From an uncultured Spirochaetales bacterium (GTDB lineage: Bacteria > Spirochaetota > Spirochaetia > Treponematales > Treponemataceae): a stretch of DNA of 42,923 nt. The stretch is from assembly GCA_946406925.1 (NCBI GenBank), contig CAMJMF010000003.1, positions 1 through 42,923 on the forward strand, written 5' to 3'. Below are positions 8,760 through 16,969 of this stretch, piece by piece. The notes beneath the pieces were generated by a model, which was given only the letters and a program-made list of their open reading frames with translations, searched no databases and was not told the DNA's origin. A program made the translations under genes and the position numbers. The first letter of the stretch is position 1. The number at the start of each line of letters is the position of its first letter.

Positions 8760-8945
8760 GGCAAAGTATTTCACTTTGAGCCTGATTTATTAATAAGAAA
8801 AGCCGAATTTTCGGTCTGCTGAAAGATGCGCACTCACGTGAAAAACAAACAGACTTGCTAAAAAAACAGCAGTTCATTAGACTTGTTCAAAAACTCAGTA
8901 AATTTAGTTAGTATTGAGCATTTTTAAGTGCATTACGAGGGCTTT

Positions 8946-10109
8946 ATGAAAACGCTTCTAAAAAGAATATTTACCGCTCTGAAAAAAGATATAGTACTTA
9001 CAGCAGCGCTAACCTGCGGAATTGTTTCATGCTTTTTTTGCAGACCTACCGCAAAAGACATTATCAGCGCAATTGACTTCAGGGTGCTTTCACTTTTGTT
9101 CTGCCTTATGACGGTAATAGCCGCTTTTAAAAGCATAAATGTGCTGGATTCTTTGTCGCAGTACCTTTTAAGAAAATGCAAAACCGTCCGTTCTGTTTAT
9201 TTTATTTTATGCACACTTGTCTTTTTCTGCGCCGCAATTGTCACAAATGACGTCGCGCTGCTTACATTTGTTCCAATTACATTAATTGTATGCAGCCACG
9301 CAGGCATAAAACCGCTTAAACTTATCATCTTTGAGACTTTAGCAGCAAACCTCGGCTCGTGCATAATGCCGATGGGCAATCCGCAGAATCTTTTTATTTA
9401 TTCGTTCTATAAAATGACAAACGCTGATTTTTTTCTGACAACGCTGAAAATCGGAATTCCGTCATTTTTTCTGCTTTTTGCATTTCTTATGGCTGCAACA
9501 AAAGATGTTAAAACAGCAAAAATAAATATTGTTTCAACTCTTGGTCCTGCCGGTGTTGAAAAAGGCATTTCTGTTTATGTTTATCTGATTCTACTGATAA
9601 TCAATCTGCTCTCGGTGTTCCATGTAATCAATTCGGTTATAAGCTTTGCAATTACACTTGTGACAATTCTTTTGTTTAACCGCCGGCTTCTGCTAAAAGT
9701 GGATTACACACTGCTTTTAACGTTCACAGGATTTTTTGTTTTTACATCGAATATCTCTTCGATTGAAGCTGTCCAACAGTTTTTTAAAAGCATATTGAAC
9801 ACAGAAACAGGCACTTTTTTTGCGGGGCTTGGCTTAAGCCAGATTATCAGCAACGTGCCGGCAGCACTTCTGCTTTCTAGTTTTACTGAAAACGCGAAAG
9901 CTCTTCTCGCCGGTGTCAACATCGGCGGCTTGGGCACAATAATTGCCTCGCTTGCAAGCGTTATCTCGTACAAACTTTATCAGAATTCAAATATTCCTCA
10001 AGAGGAAAAAGACCCGTTCCTTCCGACTTTTTCATTCTATAACGTGATTTTTCTGCTGATTCTGGTTCTGCTTTATCTCGGTTTTGGTGTTCTTGAAAAC
10101 GGGTTTTGA
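8946..10109 (+). CDS. SLC13/ArsB-type anion permease
   Basis: A 387-residue integral membrane protein with about 10-11 hydrophobic segments in two halves. Motifs typical of the ion-transporter superfamily (CitM/ArsB/SLC13) are present: TNDVALLTFVPITLI in the first half and GSCIMPMGNPQNLFIY after it, the family's NP loop; the second half has GLSQIISNVPAALLLSSF. It probably moves a di- or tricarboxylate or another anion across the inner membrane; the substrate cannot be told. I use the ATG seven codons into the track ORF, with GAGGG just before it, rather than the upstream GTG. It is followed after 31 bp by a small gene that appears to have its own promoter. Confidence 0.82.
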   Translation: MKTLLKRIFTALKKDIVLTAALTCGIVSCFFCRPTAKDIISAIDFRVLSLLFCLMTVIAAFKSINVLDSLSQYLLRKCKTVRSVYFILCTLVFFCAAIVTNDVALLTFVPITLIVCSHAGIKPLKLIIFETLAANLGSCIMPMGNPQNLFIYSFYKMTNADFFLTTLKIGIPSFFLLFAFLMAATKDVKTAKINIVSTLGPAGVEKGISVYVYLILLIINLLSVFHVINSVISFAITLVTILLFNRRLLLKVDYTLLLTFTGFFVFTSNISSIEAVQQFFKSILNTETGTFFAGLGLSQIISNVPAALLLSSFTENAKALLAGVNIGGLGTIIASLASVISYKLYQNSNIPQEEKDPFLPTFSFYNVIFLLILVLLYLGFGVLENGF

Positions 10110-10134
10110 CAAAGACCGGCAGTTTCTGTAAATT
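10106..10134 (+). promoter_or_regulatory. promoter giving a leaderless mRNA
   Basis: TTGACA, 17-nt spacer, TAAATT. The -35 overlaps the stop codon of the permease gene, and the -10 ends 6 nt before the ATG at 10141, so transcription should start at or next to the start codon. No Shine-Dalgarno is present. Confidence 0.65.
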
Positions 10135-10140
10135 ATTCTC

Positions 10141-10545
10141 ATGGCTTTTCCTATAAAAATTCTGACACTATATAAAGACTTGAACTTTTCAACTGATGCC
10201 GGCATTGAAACTTGTAAAAATGAACGGCTCGAGATTTATAAAAACGGCGTTTCAAAACACAATATGAGTCCGGCACTTGACGAATATCTTAAAGACGGAA
10301 TCTCGTGTGGTTTTGCACTTCCAAAAGACAGCACCGCAAAACCTGATTATGCTATAAAAGCTGATAAATACTTTTTTGTGCAGGGTGATCTGAAAAAAGA
10401 CAATATAAACGAAGCAGCAGAAGCTTTATGGCTTGAATCAATCTGGCAGGAACAGACTTTAGATATGGACACTGTCTATGTCAGATACATAAATGAAGAC
10501 GACAATGAAGCTTTTCAAATTTTCAGAAAAGTAGTTTCGGACTAA
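10141..10545 (+). CDS. small hypothetical protein
   Basis: A 134-residue soluble, acidic protein without signal peptide or membrane segment. I do not recognise it. The composition is ordinary coding-like, the sequence is rich in D, E and K, and it ends in an acidic stretch with RYINEDDNEAFQIFRK. There is no ribosome-binding site before the ATG; a consensus-like promoter places the transcript start at the ATG, which supports this start. It follows the permease gene, but the internal promoter means the two need not share a function. The gene ends before a hairpin that terminates transcription from the opposite strand. Confidence 0.68.
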   Translation: MAFPIKILTLYKDLNFSTDAGIETCKNERLEIYKNGVSKHNMSPALDEYLKDGISCGFALPKDSTAKPDYAIKADKYFFVQGDLKKDNINEAAEALWLESIWQEQTLDMDTVYVRYINEDDNEAFQIFRKVVSD

Positions 10546-10564
10546 AAGATTTTATAACCGCATT

Positions 10565-10601
10565 AAAAAAGAAAATCCCCTGCAAGCTTTTACAGGGGAT
10601 T
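10565..10601 (-). terminator. rho-independent terminator of the DUF2259 gene
   Basis: AATCCCCTG / CAGGGGATT stem of 9 bp with a 10-nt loop, followed on the minus strand by TTCTTTTTT. It has no T run on the plus strand, so it mainly serves the minus-strand gene. Confidence 0.85.
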
Positions 10602-10625
10602 CCGTCAACTAGAAACTATAAGATT

Positions 10626-11408
10626 TCAGCTAGGTAATCTGACCGTTTCTACCATAAAGCGGACAGACGGACCGTAAGATTCCTCAACCTGTTTTTCAAT
10701 TACAAAAACAAGTGATTTGCCGTTTTTGTCTCTTAAAACGCGGTTCAGACGGTAACCAGAAACACCTTTCCGCTTTAGCTGCGGATTGCCAACCAAAAAA
10801 CTACGATTTTTGCCGCTTGAAGTTTTCTGCTCAACAACTAAATAAAAGCTGGATTCAGCATTACGGCCTTTGCCTTCAACAAGTTCGTTAATTCTCACCT
10901 TATAAGTTTCAACTTCGTTAGTTGAAGGGTTATCAAAATCGCGGAATTCCACAACATCTTTATATAATGGCGACGATTCTGCATCTTTACCGATTGTATC
11001 AGAAGAAAGAAGCCCCAGACCATTATAATCGTTCAAACCTATAGAACCGCAAACCTGATAAAGAATAACCGAATTCGGTTCATCTGGAATTTTGTAAGAG
11101 CTTATAAATGAATCTTCTGTTGTTACAAGCTGCTCAAAAACCTTTGCGCCGCTTATCCCCGAAGTTTTACCCGATGCTGTTGTTTTAAAAGTGCCGTCTT
11201 TCACGTATTCGTTTTTCGCTGTATCTACAGCAAAAAATTCAGCATAACCTTTTGTACTTCCGTCTGACTGAATTAATTCCCCGTACTGGCCAAACAGATA
11301 CTGCAAACCGTCAGGAGAAAAACCCATGTCATTAAACCGCGCTGTATCGGCCCATAAACAACAAGAGAAAATTGACAGAAAAAGAACAACTAATTTTGTT
11401 TTTTTCAT
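10626..11408 (-). CDS. secreted DUF2259 family protein
   Basis: A 260-residue protein with a signal peptide (MKKTKLVVLFLSIFSCCLWA). The mature N-terminus FNDMGFSPDGLQYLFGQYG and the following YAEFFAVDTAKNEYVKDG are the hallmark of the predicted secreted DUF2259 family, known mainly from treponemes; the WD40-like FSPDG start suggests a beta-rich fold. The function is unknown. I use the ATG at the seventh codon of the track ORF because AGGAGGGGCT precedes it directly. The gene stands alone between its own promoter and terminator. An inverted repeat overlaps its -10 box, so it is probably regulated. Confidence 0.8.
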   Translation of the reverse strand: MKKTKLVVLFLSIFSCCLWADTARFNDMGFSPDGLQYLFGQYGELIQSDGSTKGYAEFFAVDTAKNEYVKDGTFKTTASGKTSGISGAKVFEQLVTTEDSFISSYKIPDEPNSVILYQVCGSIGLNDYNGLGLLSSDTIGKDAESSPLYKDVVEFRDFDNPSTNEVETYKVRINELVEGKGRNAESSFYLVVEQKTSSGKNRSFLVGNPQLKRKGVSGYRLNRVLRDKNGKSLVFVIEKQVEESYGPSVRFMVETVRLPS

Positions 11409-11434
11409 AGCCCCTCCTATTTTCAATTGTTTTA

Positions 11435-11474
11435 ATAAAGTAAAACTTTATCATTCCTATTTTCGGTGTATCAA
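11435..11474 (-). promoter_or_regulatory. promoter and operator of the DUF2259 gene
   Basis: Minus strand TTGATA (11474-11469), 18-nt spacer, TAAAGT (11450-11445). The -10 is one arm of the perfect inverted repeat ATAAAGT-aaa-ACTTTAT (11435-11451), a possible repressor site. Confidence 0.5.
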
Positions 11475-11483
11475 AGAATGCGC

Positions 11484-11512
11484 TTTACAGTTATTTCAGT
11501 TCACGATATTCT
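11484..11512 (+). promoter_or_regulatory. promoter giving a leaderless mRNA
   Basis: TTTACA, 17-nt spacer, TATTCT, with the -10 ending 6 nt before the ATG at 11519 and no Shine-Dalgarno. Transcription should start at the start codon. Confidence 0.55.
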
Positions 11513-11518
11513 TAAAAC

Positions 11519-12346
11519 ATGACACTTTCATTACGTAACCGAATCATAAGAATGCTCACAATTTTTTCCGCAGTGATTTTTCTTTCAATTACCGCGCTTT
11601 ATGTAATTCAGTTTTTCAACGGTTCTTTCATGAATTTTCCGCAGATGACCAGATTTTTCAACCGGCTGCCGGATATAAAGCCGTTTCAATACACAAAGTG
11701 GTCTGTGCTTGCCGCCCCAACTTTCATTCTGTGCTATATTACGGTCTGCTCTCTGCTGTTAATAAAATATTTTGAAAAAACACACGCACCTGAAATTGTC
11801 TATTTCACCACTTTTCTCATTAATATGCTTGTTGAAGCCTCAAGACTTTTTCTGCCGGTACTCAATCTCTGGCAGGGAAACTACTTTCTTCTGATTGTTG
11901 TCTCAAAAATTGTATTCTTCTGCCGCTTAACGGGCTTTTCAATTATGCTTTGCGGGGCGGCACTTTCGAGCACAAAAAACGAAATGCAGGATTCCAGCTC
12001 AAGATTCGGATTGACAGCACTGGCTGTGCTTACAGCGTGCTCAATTCCGGTTAATTCACTTACGATTTATTCAACATGGGTTATTCCTACTGCATATTAT
12101 ATGCTGTTTCTTATTATCCGCTTTTTGTTTGCAATAACGACTGCTGTAAGTTTTTTCATAACAGCAAAAAAGAATGAAGTGCCTGAATACAAACAGACTG
12201 CACTTTTTTTTCTTTTGCTTTCAACAGGACTTATAATTCTTCAAGAGACAGACAATCCGGCTTTCTTTATTTCAGGCGCGGTTCTTTTAACTGCCGGAAC
12301 TTTCGGCTTTTTAAGATCTTTGCACAATTATTATCTCTGGAAATAA
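11519..12346 (+). CDS. polytopic membrane protein of unknown function
   Basis: A 275-residue integral membrane protein with about seven or eight hydrophobic helices (for example residues 11-30, 58-82, 92-115, 120-145, 160-180, 190-212, 225-265). The first helix begins just after a basic start (SLRNRIIRM), so the N-terminus is likely cytoplasmic. I do not recognise the family; the arrangement of seven helices recalls the 7TM sensor domains of diverse signalling proteins, but no signalling domain follows. There is no ribosome-binding site and the predicted promoter places the transcript start at the ATG. Neighbours do not suggest a function. Confidence 0.7.
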   Translation: MTLSLRNRIIRMLTIFSAVIFLSITALYVIQFFNGSFMNFPQMTRFFNRLPDIKPFQYTKWSVLAAPTFILCYITVCSLLLIKYFEKTHAPEIVYFTTFLINMLVEASRLFLPVLNLWQGNYFLLIVVSKIVFFCRLTGFSIMLCGAALSSTKNEMQDSSSRFGLTALAVLTACSIPVNSLTIYSTWVIPTAYYMLFLIIRFLFAITTAVSFFITAKKNEVPEYKQTALFFLLLSTGLIILQETDNPAFFISGAVLLTAGTFGFLRSLHNYYLWK

Positions 12347-12403
12347 CTTCATTATGCGGCTGCAGACAATGCAGTTTGCACAACAAAAATATCGGGTTTA
12401 CAT

Positions 12404-12434
12404 AAAAAAAGTCTGCCGCATTTAACAGCAGACT
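12404..12434 (-). terminator. rho-independent terminator of the HD-GYP gene
   Basis: AGTCTGC / GCAGACT stem of 7 bp with an 11-nt loop, followed on the minus strand by seven T. It lies 12 bp after the stop codon. Confidence 0.85.
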
Positions 12435-12445
12435 TCTAAAATGAA

Positions 12446-13708
12446 TTATGAAAGCGATTTCTGTAAATCCAATACTTCCTGACGGCTTAAAGTACGGACA
12501 ATCTTAATATCGTTTCCGACAGGCATTGTTACAGGGTCTCCATGCTCGTCTTTTTCACCTAAAATCTGAATAATCGGCAGTTTCGGGTTCAGCGGATTAA
12601 CATCAACAACCTGTCCGATTTTTCCATTATGCAGGAACACATAAGCACCAATCGGATAAAGCGAAACAGCGAACAAAAGTGCCTTGATAACATTTTCATC
12701 AAACTGGAGACCGTTGTTCTTCAAAAGCTCAACCATAGCTTCGTAAGAACTTTGCTGAACTTTATGCAGACGTGGAGCTGTAATAGCCTCAAAAGAACAG
12801 GCTACAGAAATAATCTTAGCAAAAAGCGAAATCTTTTCACCGGTAAGTTTTCTTGGATAGCCGGTTCCGTTCTGCTTTTCATGATGCTCAAGAGCACCAA
12901 GCTGAATGCTCAGCGGGAAGTTATAATTTTTGAGAATGTTATAAGACAAAATAGGATGTGTATACATACTGTTTCTGTCTGCCAAAGACAAAGGCTTATT
13001 AACTATATAAATCTGCGGAGGAAGCTTCAGCATTCCGATTTCATGCAAAACACAGGCTACAGCAAGGTCTACCTGTTTTGGAAACGGCATACGAAGCTGC
13101 AAAGCAATTGCGATAGCAAAAATTGTAGAACGCATAGCATGGTTCAAAAGATATGTTCTGCTGTTTACCTGATTTTCAGGCTGAAGACGTAAAATATAAC
13201 GGCGCTGTTCATTTATGAATACACAAAAATCTTTTAATTGAGCATGTATTGCCTCATAATCCAATTTTTTGTGTGTTGTGAATTTTGTATAAACATCTTC
13301 GATATAATTTATGTATTCTTCATAGACAATCTGAACAAGAACCATGTGATTCTTATCAATACTTGTGTTTTCTTCTTTTACGTTTTCTACACGCTTAAGA
13401 GCACGTTCCATTACAGAACCATCTTTATTTTCTTCGCCCTGCTCTTCAACTTCATTTTCCATAAAGGTTTCTTCAATAGCTGCATCAACAGAAGCAGATG
13501 AAGTTGCAGGCTTTGGCATCTCGGCAGGTGCTGTTTTTCCCAATTCACCTTCTGAACAAACCTGTCTGAATTCCCAATTCAAAAGTGACTGCTTAAGTTT
13601 ATCATTAAAAGGTGTCTGCGGAGTTAATAACAAAAAAGTATCATCGAGCAACAATTCTTTAGTAAAGACCGATTCTTTTGATAATTCTGTTACATTAAAC
13701 GAATTCAT
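12446..13708 (-). CDS. HD-GYP domain protein with degenerate metal site
   Basis: A 420-residue protein. Residues 1-50 are a small N-terminal domain, about 60-120 is an acidic low-complexity linker, and about 180-350 is an HD-GYP domain. HD-GYP proteins hydrolyse cyclic di-GMP with a two- or three-metal centre. Conserved here: His190, His222, His251, HHE at 275-277 and GYP at 283-285. Changed: the HD pair is HE (LHEIGM, residue 223), the usual lysine after it is Met, the D of HHExxDGxGYP is N, and the last metal-binding aspartate (usual IavaDafDA) is Cys304 in IISVACSFEA. It may have lost catalysis and act as a c-di-GMP sensor or binding protein. AGGGG precedes the ATG. The C-terminus (351-420) forms a small beta domain. 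Confidence 0.87.
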   Translation of the reverse strand: MNSFNVTELSKESVFTKELLLDDTFLLLTPQTPFNDKLKQSLLNWEFRQVCSEGELGKTAPAEMPKPATSSASVDAAIEETFMENEVEEQGEENKDGSVMERALKRVENVKEENTSIDKNHMVLVQIVYEEYINYIEDVYTKFTTHKKLDYEAIHAQLKDFCVFINEQRRYILRLQPENQVNSRTYLLNHAMRSTIFAIAIALQLRMPFPKQVDLAVACVLHEIGMLKLPPQIYIVNKPLSLADRNSMYTHPILSYNILKNYNFPLSIQLGALEHHEKQNGTGYPRKLTGEKISLFAKIISVACSFEAITAPRLHKVQQSSYEAMVELLKNNGLQFDENVIKALLFAVSLYPIGAYVFLHNGKIGQVVDVNPLNPKLPIIQILGEKDEHGDPVTMPVGNDIKIVRTLSRQEVLDLQKSLS

Positions 13709-13719
13709 ATATTCCCCTG

Positions 13720-13748
13720 TTGACCTGATTCTTCTGACATCTTAAGAT
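13720..13748 (+). promoter_or_regulatory. promoter of the TPR-like membrane protein gene
   Basis: TTGACC, 17-nt spacer, TAAGAT, about 22 bp before the ATG. The -10 lies in the palindrome ATCTTAAGAT. It sits in the 62-bp gap between divergent genes. Confidence 0.6.
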
Positions 13749-13770
13749 TAACTCACAATAAGGAGCCGTC

Positions 13771-14577
13771 ATGAAAATCAAATTCCTATATATTACCTTT
13801 AATATCGTCCTGATTGCAGCTTTACTTTTGCTTTTTTTTACGCCAAAGCTTACATTATCAGATGATTTATACACAGAAATTGCTATGACAAACAATATTT
13901 TTATTATTGCACTGCTTGCCATTACAATAGCAATTAACTGCATATTTTTCATAAACAGGAAACCGCTGAAATATCTTGAAGAAGAAAACTGGAAAGGTCT
14001 CGCTGCTTATCTTCATAATAAAATATACACCCAAAAACGAATTTCTGCACGTTCTGTGCAACTTTTATGTGATTCGCTGCTGCTTAACGGCAGAACGGAA
14101 GAAATAATTGATTTATGCGCTTTCGTAAAGGCTGAAAACCATAAAGCATATCAAAAGAATCTTCTCCGTTTTGCAAGTTCATACGTTCTGCTCACAAAAC
14201 CGACAGAAGCCCGCTCTGTTCTGGAAGAAGCAGACCCTGCCGTTGCAAAAACAGACTGGGTTAAATGGTACCACGCCTTTACATTTTATCTTGAAAAAGA
14301 GTTTTCAGCAACAATAACCGAACTCGGACAGTCAATTTCTGCATTTAAAGACCCTGTTGTTTCAGCACTTTCCATTTATCTGCTTCAGCAATTATCATCA
14401 ATAAACACAGCAGAATATCAAAAATATGAACAATTTGTTGCAGACAAGAAAAATAAACTGCTGATTGATTTCAGCCGGAAAAGGTTTCAAGAATATGCAG
14501 AAGATCAGAAAAGCCAGCTTTATTGCGTAATAATCTCCAGCCTGATAAAACAGGCTGAAGATTTAATTTACAACTGA
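13771..14577 (+). CDS. membrane protein with TPR-like helical domain
   Basis: A 268-residue protein with two membrane helices at residues about 5-24 and 43-62 (the second is FIIALLAITIAINCIFFI) and a mostly helical soluble part that looks like degenerate tetratricopeptide repeats (LCDSLLLNGRTEEIIDLCAF, YVLLTKPTEARSVLEEADP). I do not recognise a named family. AAGGAG lies 5 nt before the ATG. It is divergent from the HD-GYP gene and converges on thrH with only 4 bp between stops. The last codons contain a 7-bp hairpin (CAGCCTG/CAGGCTG) that might help end transcription. Confidence 0.68.
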   Translation: MKIKFLYITFNIVLIAALLLLFFTPKLTLSDDLYTEIAMTNNIFIIALLAITIAINCIFFINRKPLKYLEEENWKGLAAYLHNKIYTQKRISARSVQLLCDSLLLNGRTEEIIDLCAFVKAENHKAYQKNLLRFASSYVLLTKPTEARSVLEEADPAVAKTDWVKWYHAFTFYLEKEFSATITELGQSISAFKDPVVSALSIYLLQQLSSINTAEYQKYEQFVADKKNKLLIDFSRKRFQEYAEDQKSQLYCVIISSLIKQAEDLIYN

Positions 14578-14581
14578 GGCT

Positions 14582-15193
14582 TTAGCGTTCAGCTTCAATT
14601 ACAGCCTTGATTGCGGCAAGAAAATCTGAATATTCTGTAAATGCCTTGATATGAGAATATTCGTCCTGAATATGCTTTGGCGGTCTGAACAAGAAACCTG
14701 CCTGAGAGTTTTTAATCATCTCAAGGTCGTTGAATGAATCGCCTGCGGCAATTGTCTTAAAGCCGATAGACTGCAGGGCTTTTACCGCATGGTATTTCCC
14801 GTTTGACTGGCGCAAATTGTAGCTGGTAATCATGCCGTTGCTGTCAACAGTCAGGTTGTTGCAGAAAATCGTCGGCATTCCAAGCTTCTTCATTAAAGGA
14901 GCGGCAAATTCTGTAAATGTATCTGACAAAATTATAACCTGGCTAATTGACCTGAGCTCGTCAAGAAAAGCTTTTGCACCTTCAAGCGGCTCAATTTTTT
15001 CAATTGTCTTTTGAATTTCTTTTAAGCCCAATCCGCGTTCTTTTAAAAGAGCAATTCTCCACTTCATCAATTTATCATAATCAGGCTCATCGCGTGTTGT
15101 TCTCCGCAATTCAGGAATTCCAGAAGCTTCAGCAAACGCAATCCAGATTTCTGGAACCAGAACGCCTTCCAAATCAAGACAAGTTACAAACAT
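14582..15193 (-). CDS. thrH: ThrH-type phosphoserine/phosphohomoserine phosphatase
   Basis: A 203-residue HAD-superfamily hydrolase. The start MFVTCLDLEGVLVPEIW carries the DxDx(V/T)-type catalytic motif in the exact form of ThrH, where the first aspartate (D8 in LDLEG) is the nucleophile; the end of the fold is GDSFNDLEMI, the metal-binding motif. ThrH of Pseudomonas dephosphorylates phosphoserine and can transfer phosphate to homoserine, giving a bypass in serine and threonine synthesis. I use the ATG six codons into the track ORF because GGAG stands 5-6 nt before it. It lies about 115 bp after the Maf-like gene, with weak hairpins between, so it may or may not be in that transcript. Confidence 0.86.
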   Translation of the reverse strand: MFVTCLDLEGVLVPEIWIAFAEASGIPELRRTTRDEPDYDKLMKWRIALLKERGLGLKEIQKTIEKIEPLEGAKAFLDELRSISQVIILSDTFTEFAAPLMKKLGMPTIFCNNLTVDSNGMITSYNLRQSNGKYHAVKALQSIGFKTIAAGDSFNDLEMIKNSQAGFLFRPPKHIQDEYSHIKAFTEYSDFLAAIKAVIEAER

Positions 15194-15308
15194 ATAATCT
15201 CCTACCAATTTTCTTAATGCGGAACGACAAGCCCGCTATAACAGGGCAATAACCCTTCATACAATTCTTTTTGCGAACAGCATATCCGCTGTTACAGGAT
15301 AGCTGATT

Positions 15309-16964
15309 TTATGAATTTGCGCCATTTTTTTCAATTGTTGCCAAAGCAAACTGAATGTCTTTTATAAAAAAATCAATCTCAGCCCGAACTCTGTTCAAGA
15401 AGCTTTTTTCAAGGCTCGGCTCTTTATAACCGTCTGGGAAATGCAGGTACAGATATTCTCTTTCTTTCAAAGCCGGAACTATTTCATCTAATTCAGTTCC
15501 ATTAATCATACGGAATTTTAATTTTTCCAAGGCTTCAAGCTCATCTAATAAAAATTGCTTAACATTTCTCCCGGTTTCTGCGTTTTTTTGCAAAACAGAA
15601 GAATTTGAGGCAGCACTTTCAGAGCGGTTCTGTATAATCTCTTCTGCGGAACTTAAGTCCCTCCGCTCAAGGTTCAATTCCATGCCTTCACTTGAAATAT
15701 CAAATAAATTTGGAACTCTGCCGTATCTGGCGGCAAAAGTTCTGCCGTAATTTGACAAAGAAGGCGTTGTAATGCATGGCTTTCCGTCTTTGCCTGCAAA
15801 GAAATAGCTGTTTATACCAAAAGCCGCATCACCACGCAGCAGCGGAGAAAGACGGCTGCACTCATTCAGCAAAGTTCTGTGGCTTGGAGATTCTTTGCAA
15901 TGTGTCTTACACGGCTTAAAACTGAAATCCAGACCACAAATGAATATTGGAACGTTATCGTCTTTTCTTAACATTAAAGCAATTTCTGTTGCCGCCAGCC
16001 CCACTGAGCCTAAAGGCGGAATAACTTTGCAGCCAAGAACATTCTTTATGCGCTCAAGATAATTGCACTGCTCATATTCAGAAATAAAGAAAGATATATC
16101 ACCGCCGGTCATATTAAGCACATGCGGTCTTGAAGTTAAATCTGCAATCATCGCAATTTTAGTGCCGGCGCTGCCGATATAAGATTTTTCTACCGCAAGC
16201 TGGCTTTCAACAGCAATAATTGCATCTGGAAATATTCCGTTAGACAATAAAGGCATCAGCGCATTGTCAACAGCAATAACAAAGCAGTCGTCAGAATTTC
16301 TCTGCAAGAAGGCGGTTGCACTTTCTAAAGACAAGCCTGAACCGCAGACAACAATCGGCTTAGAAACTGAATTGCTTTTCAAGGCTGAAGAAAACGGCAC
16401 CATTCCAAGATTTTTGAAAATATTTCTAGCATACAGCCTGCCCAGTTTTACAAGCGTAATGCGGTTGCGCCAGAACTGATTTATTGCATTATCGATAAGT
16501 GCCGTCAAAGAATGATAGAACTGACGGTAAAGTTGCGCACCACCCGAAAGCTCAATCGGTAGGCAGCGCTTGAAATTTGCAAACGAAGGTAAAAGCTTTT
16601 GTGCAAACAGCGAAAACAACGCACTTCCGCTTGGAATGCATATATTGAAAATATTCGGTTTGTCTTTTATAAGTTTTTGAACATGCTCATTTGACAACTT
16701 GAACAAAGCCTCATCAGCTTCTATCAATATCATCGAGCAGTTTTGCGGCAGGCGCTCTATTAATTCTTTAAGCCCATAACCCAACAGCGGCGAAAAAACC
16801 AGAACGAGGGTCTGAGGCAAAACCGTATAAGACTCTGCTGTTCTTACAGAAGCAGCTTCCGGGTTATAGCGAGAATATAGATATCTGTTGTGGTAAAAAA
16901 CAGAAAAACCTTGTCCTGAGGCGGGCACAAGACAAGGTTCTTCATTATTAATATTATTTTCCAA
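15309..16964 (-). CDS. Maf-like / DUF115 (MptE-like) motility accessory glycosyltransferase
   Basis: A 551-residue cytoplasmic protein with a central DUF115 (MptE-like) domain at about residues 205-400: KPIVVCGSGLSLESATAFL, VIAVDNALMPLLSNGIFPDAIIAVES and FICGLDFSF. This is the organisation of motility-associated factor (Maf) proteins, which transfer nonulosonic acids or related sugars to flagellin. Treponemal flagellins are known to be glycosylated, so flagellin modification is the best guess, although no flagellin or sugar-synthesis gene is nearby. The start is TTG, 5 bp after the stop of the PPIase gene, with no good Shine-Dalgarno, so translation probably depends on coupling. No ATG is available near the N-terminus. 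Confidence 0.78.
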   Translation of the reverse strand: MENNINNEEPCLVPASGQGFSVFYHNRYLYSRYNPEAASVRTAESYTVLPQTLVLVFSPLLGYGLKELIERLPQNCSMILIEADEALFKLSNEHVQKLIKDKPNIFNICIPSGSALFSLFAQKLLPSFANFKRCLPIELSGGAQLYRQFYHSLTALIDNAINQFWRNRITLVKLGRLYARNIFKNLGMVPFSSALKSNSVSKPIVVCGSGLSLESATAFLQRNSDDCFVIAVDNALMPLLSNGIFPDAIIAVESQLAVEKSYIGSAGTKIAMIADLTSRPHVLNMTGGDISFFISEYEQCNYLERIKNVLGCKVIPPLGSVGLAATEIALMLRKDDNVPIFICGLDFSFKPCKTHCKESPSHRTLLNECSRLSPLLRGDAAFGINSYFFAGKDGKPCITTPSLSNYGRTFAARYGRVPNLFDISSEGMELNLERRDLSSAEEIIQNRSESAASNSSVLQKNAETGRNVKQFLLDELEALEKLKFRMINGTELDEIVPALKEREYLYLHFPDGYKEPSLEKSFLNRVRAEIDFFIKDIQFALATIEKNGANS

Positions 16965-16969
16965 AAGTC

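Noticed and set aside
14538-14557. CAGCCTG/CAGGCTG hairpin at the end of the TPR-like gene as a terminator
   Set aside because: It lies inside the coding sequence and is followed only by AAGATTTAATTT, not a T run.
15205-15305. AACAGC/GCTGTT and AGGG/CCCT stems between the Maf-like gene and thrH as terminators
   Set aside because: Short stems, overlapping alternatives and no T run; too weak to call.
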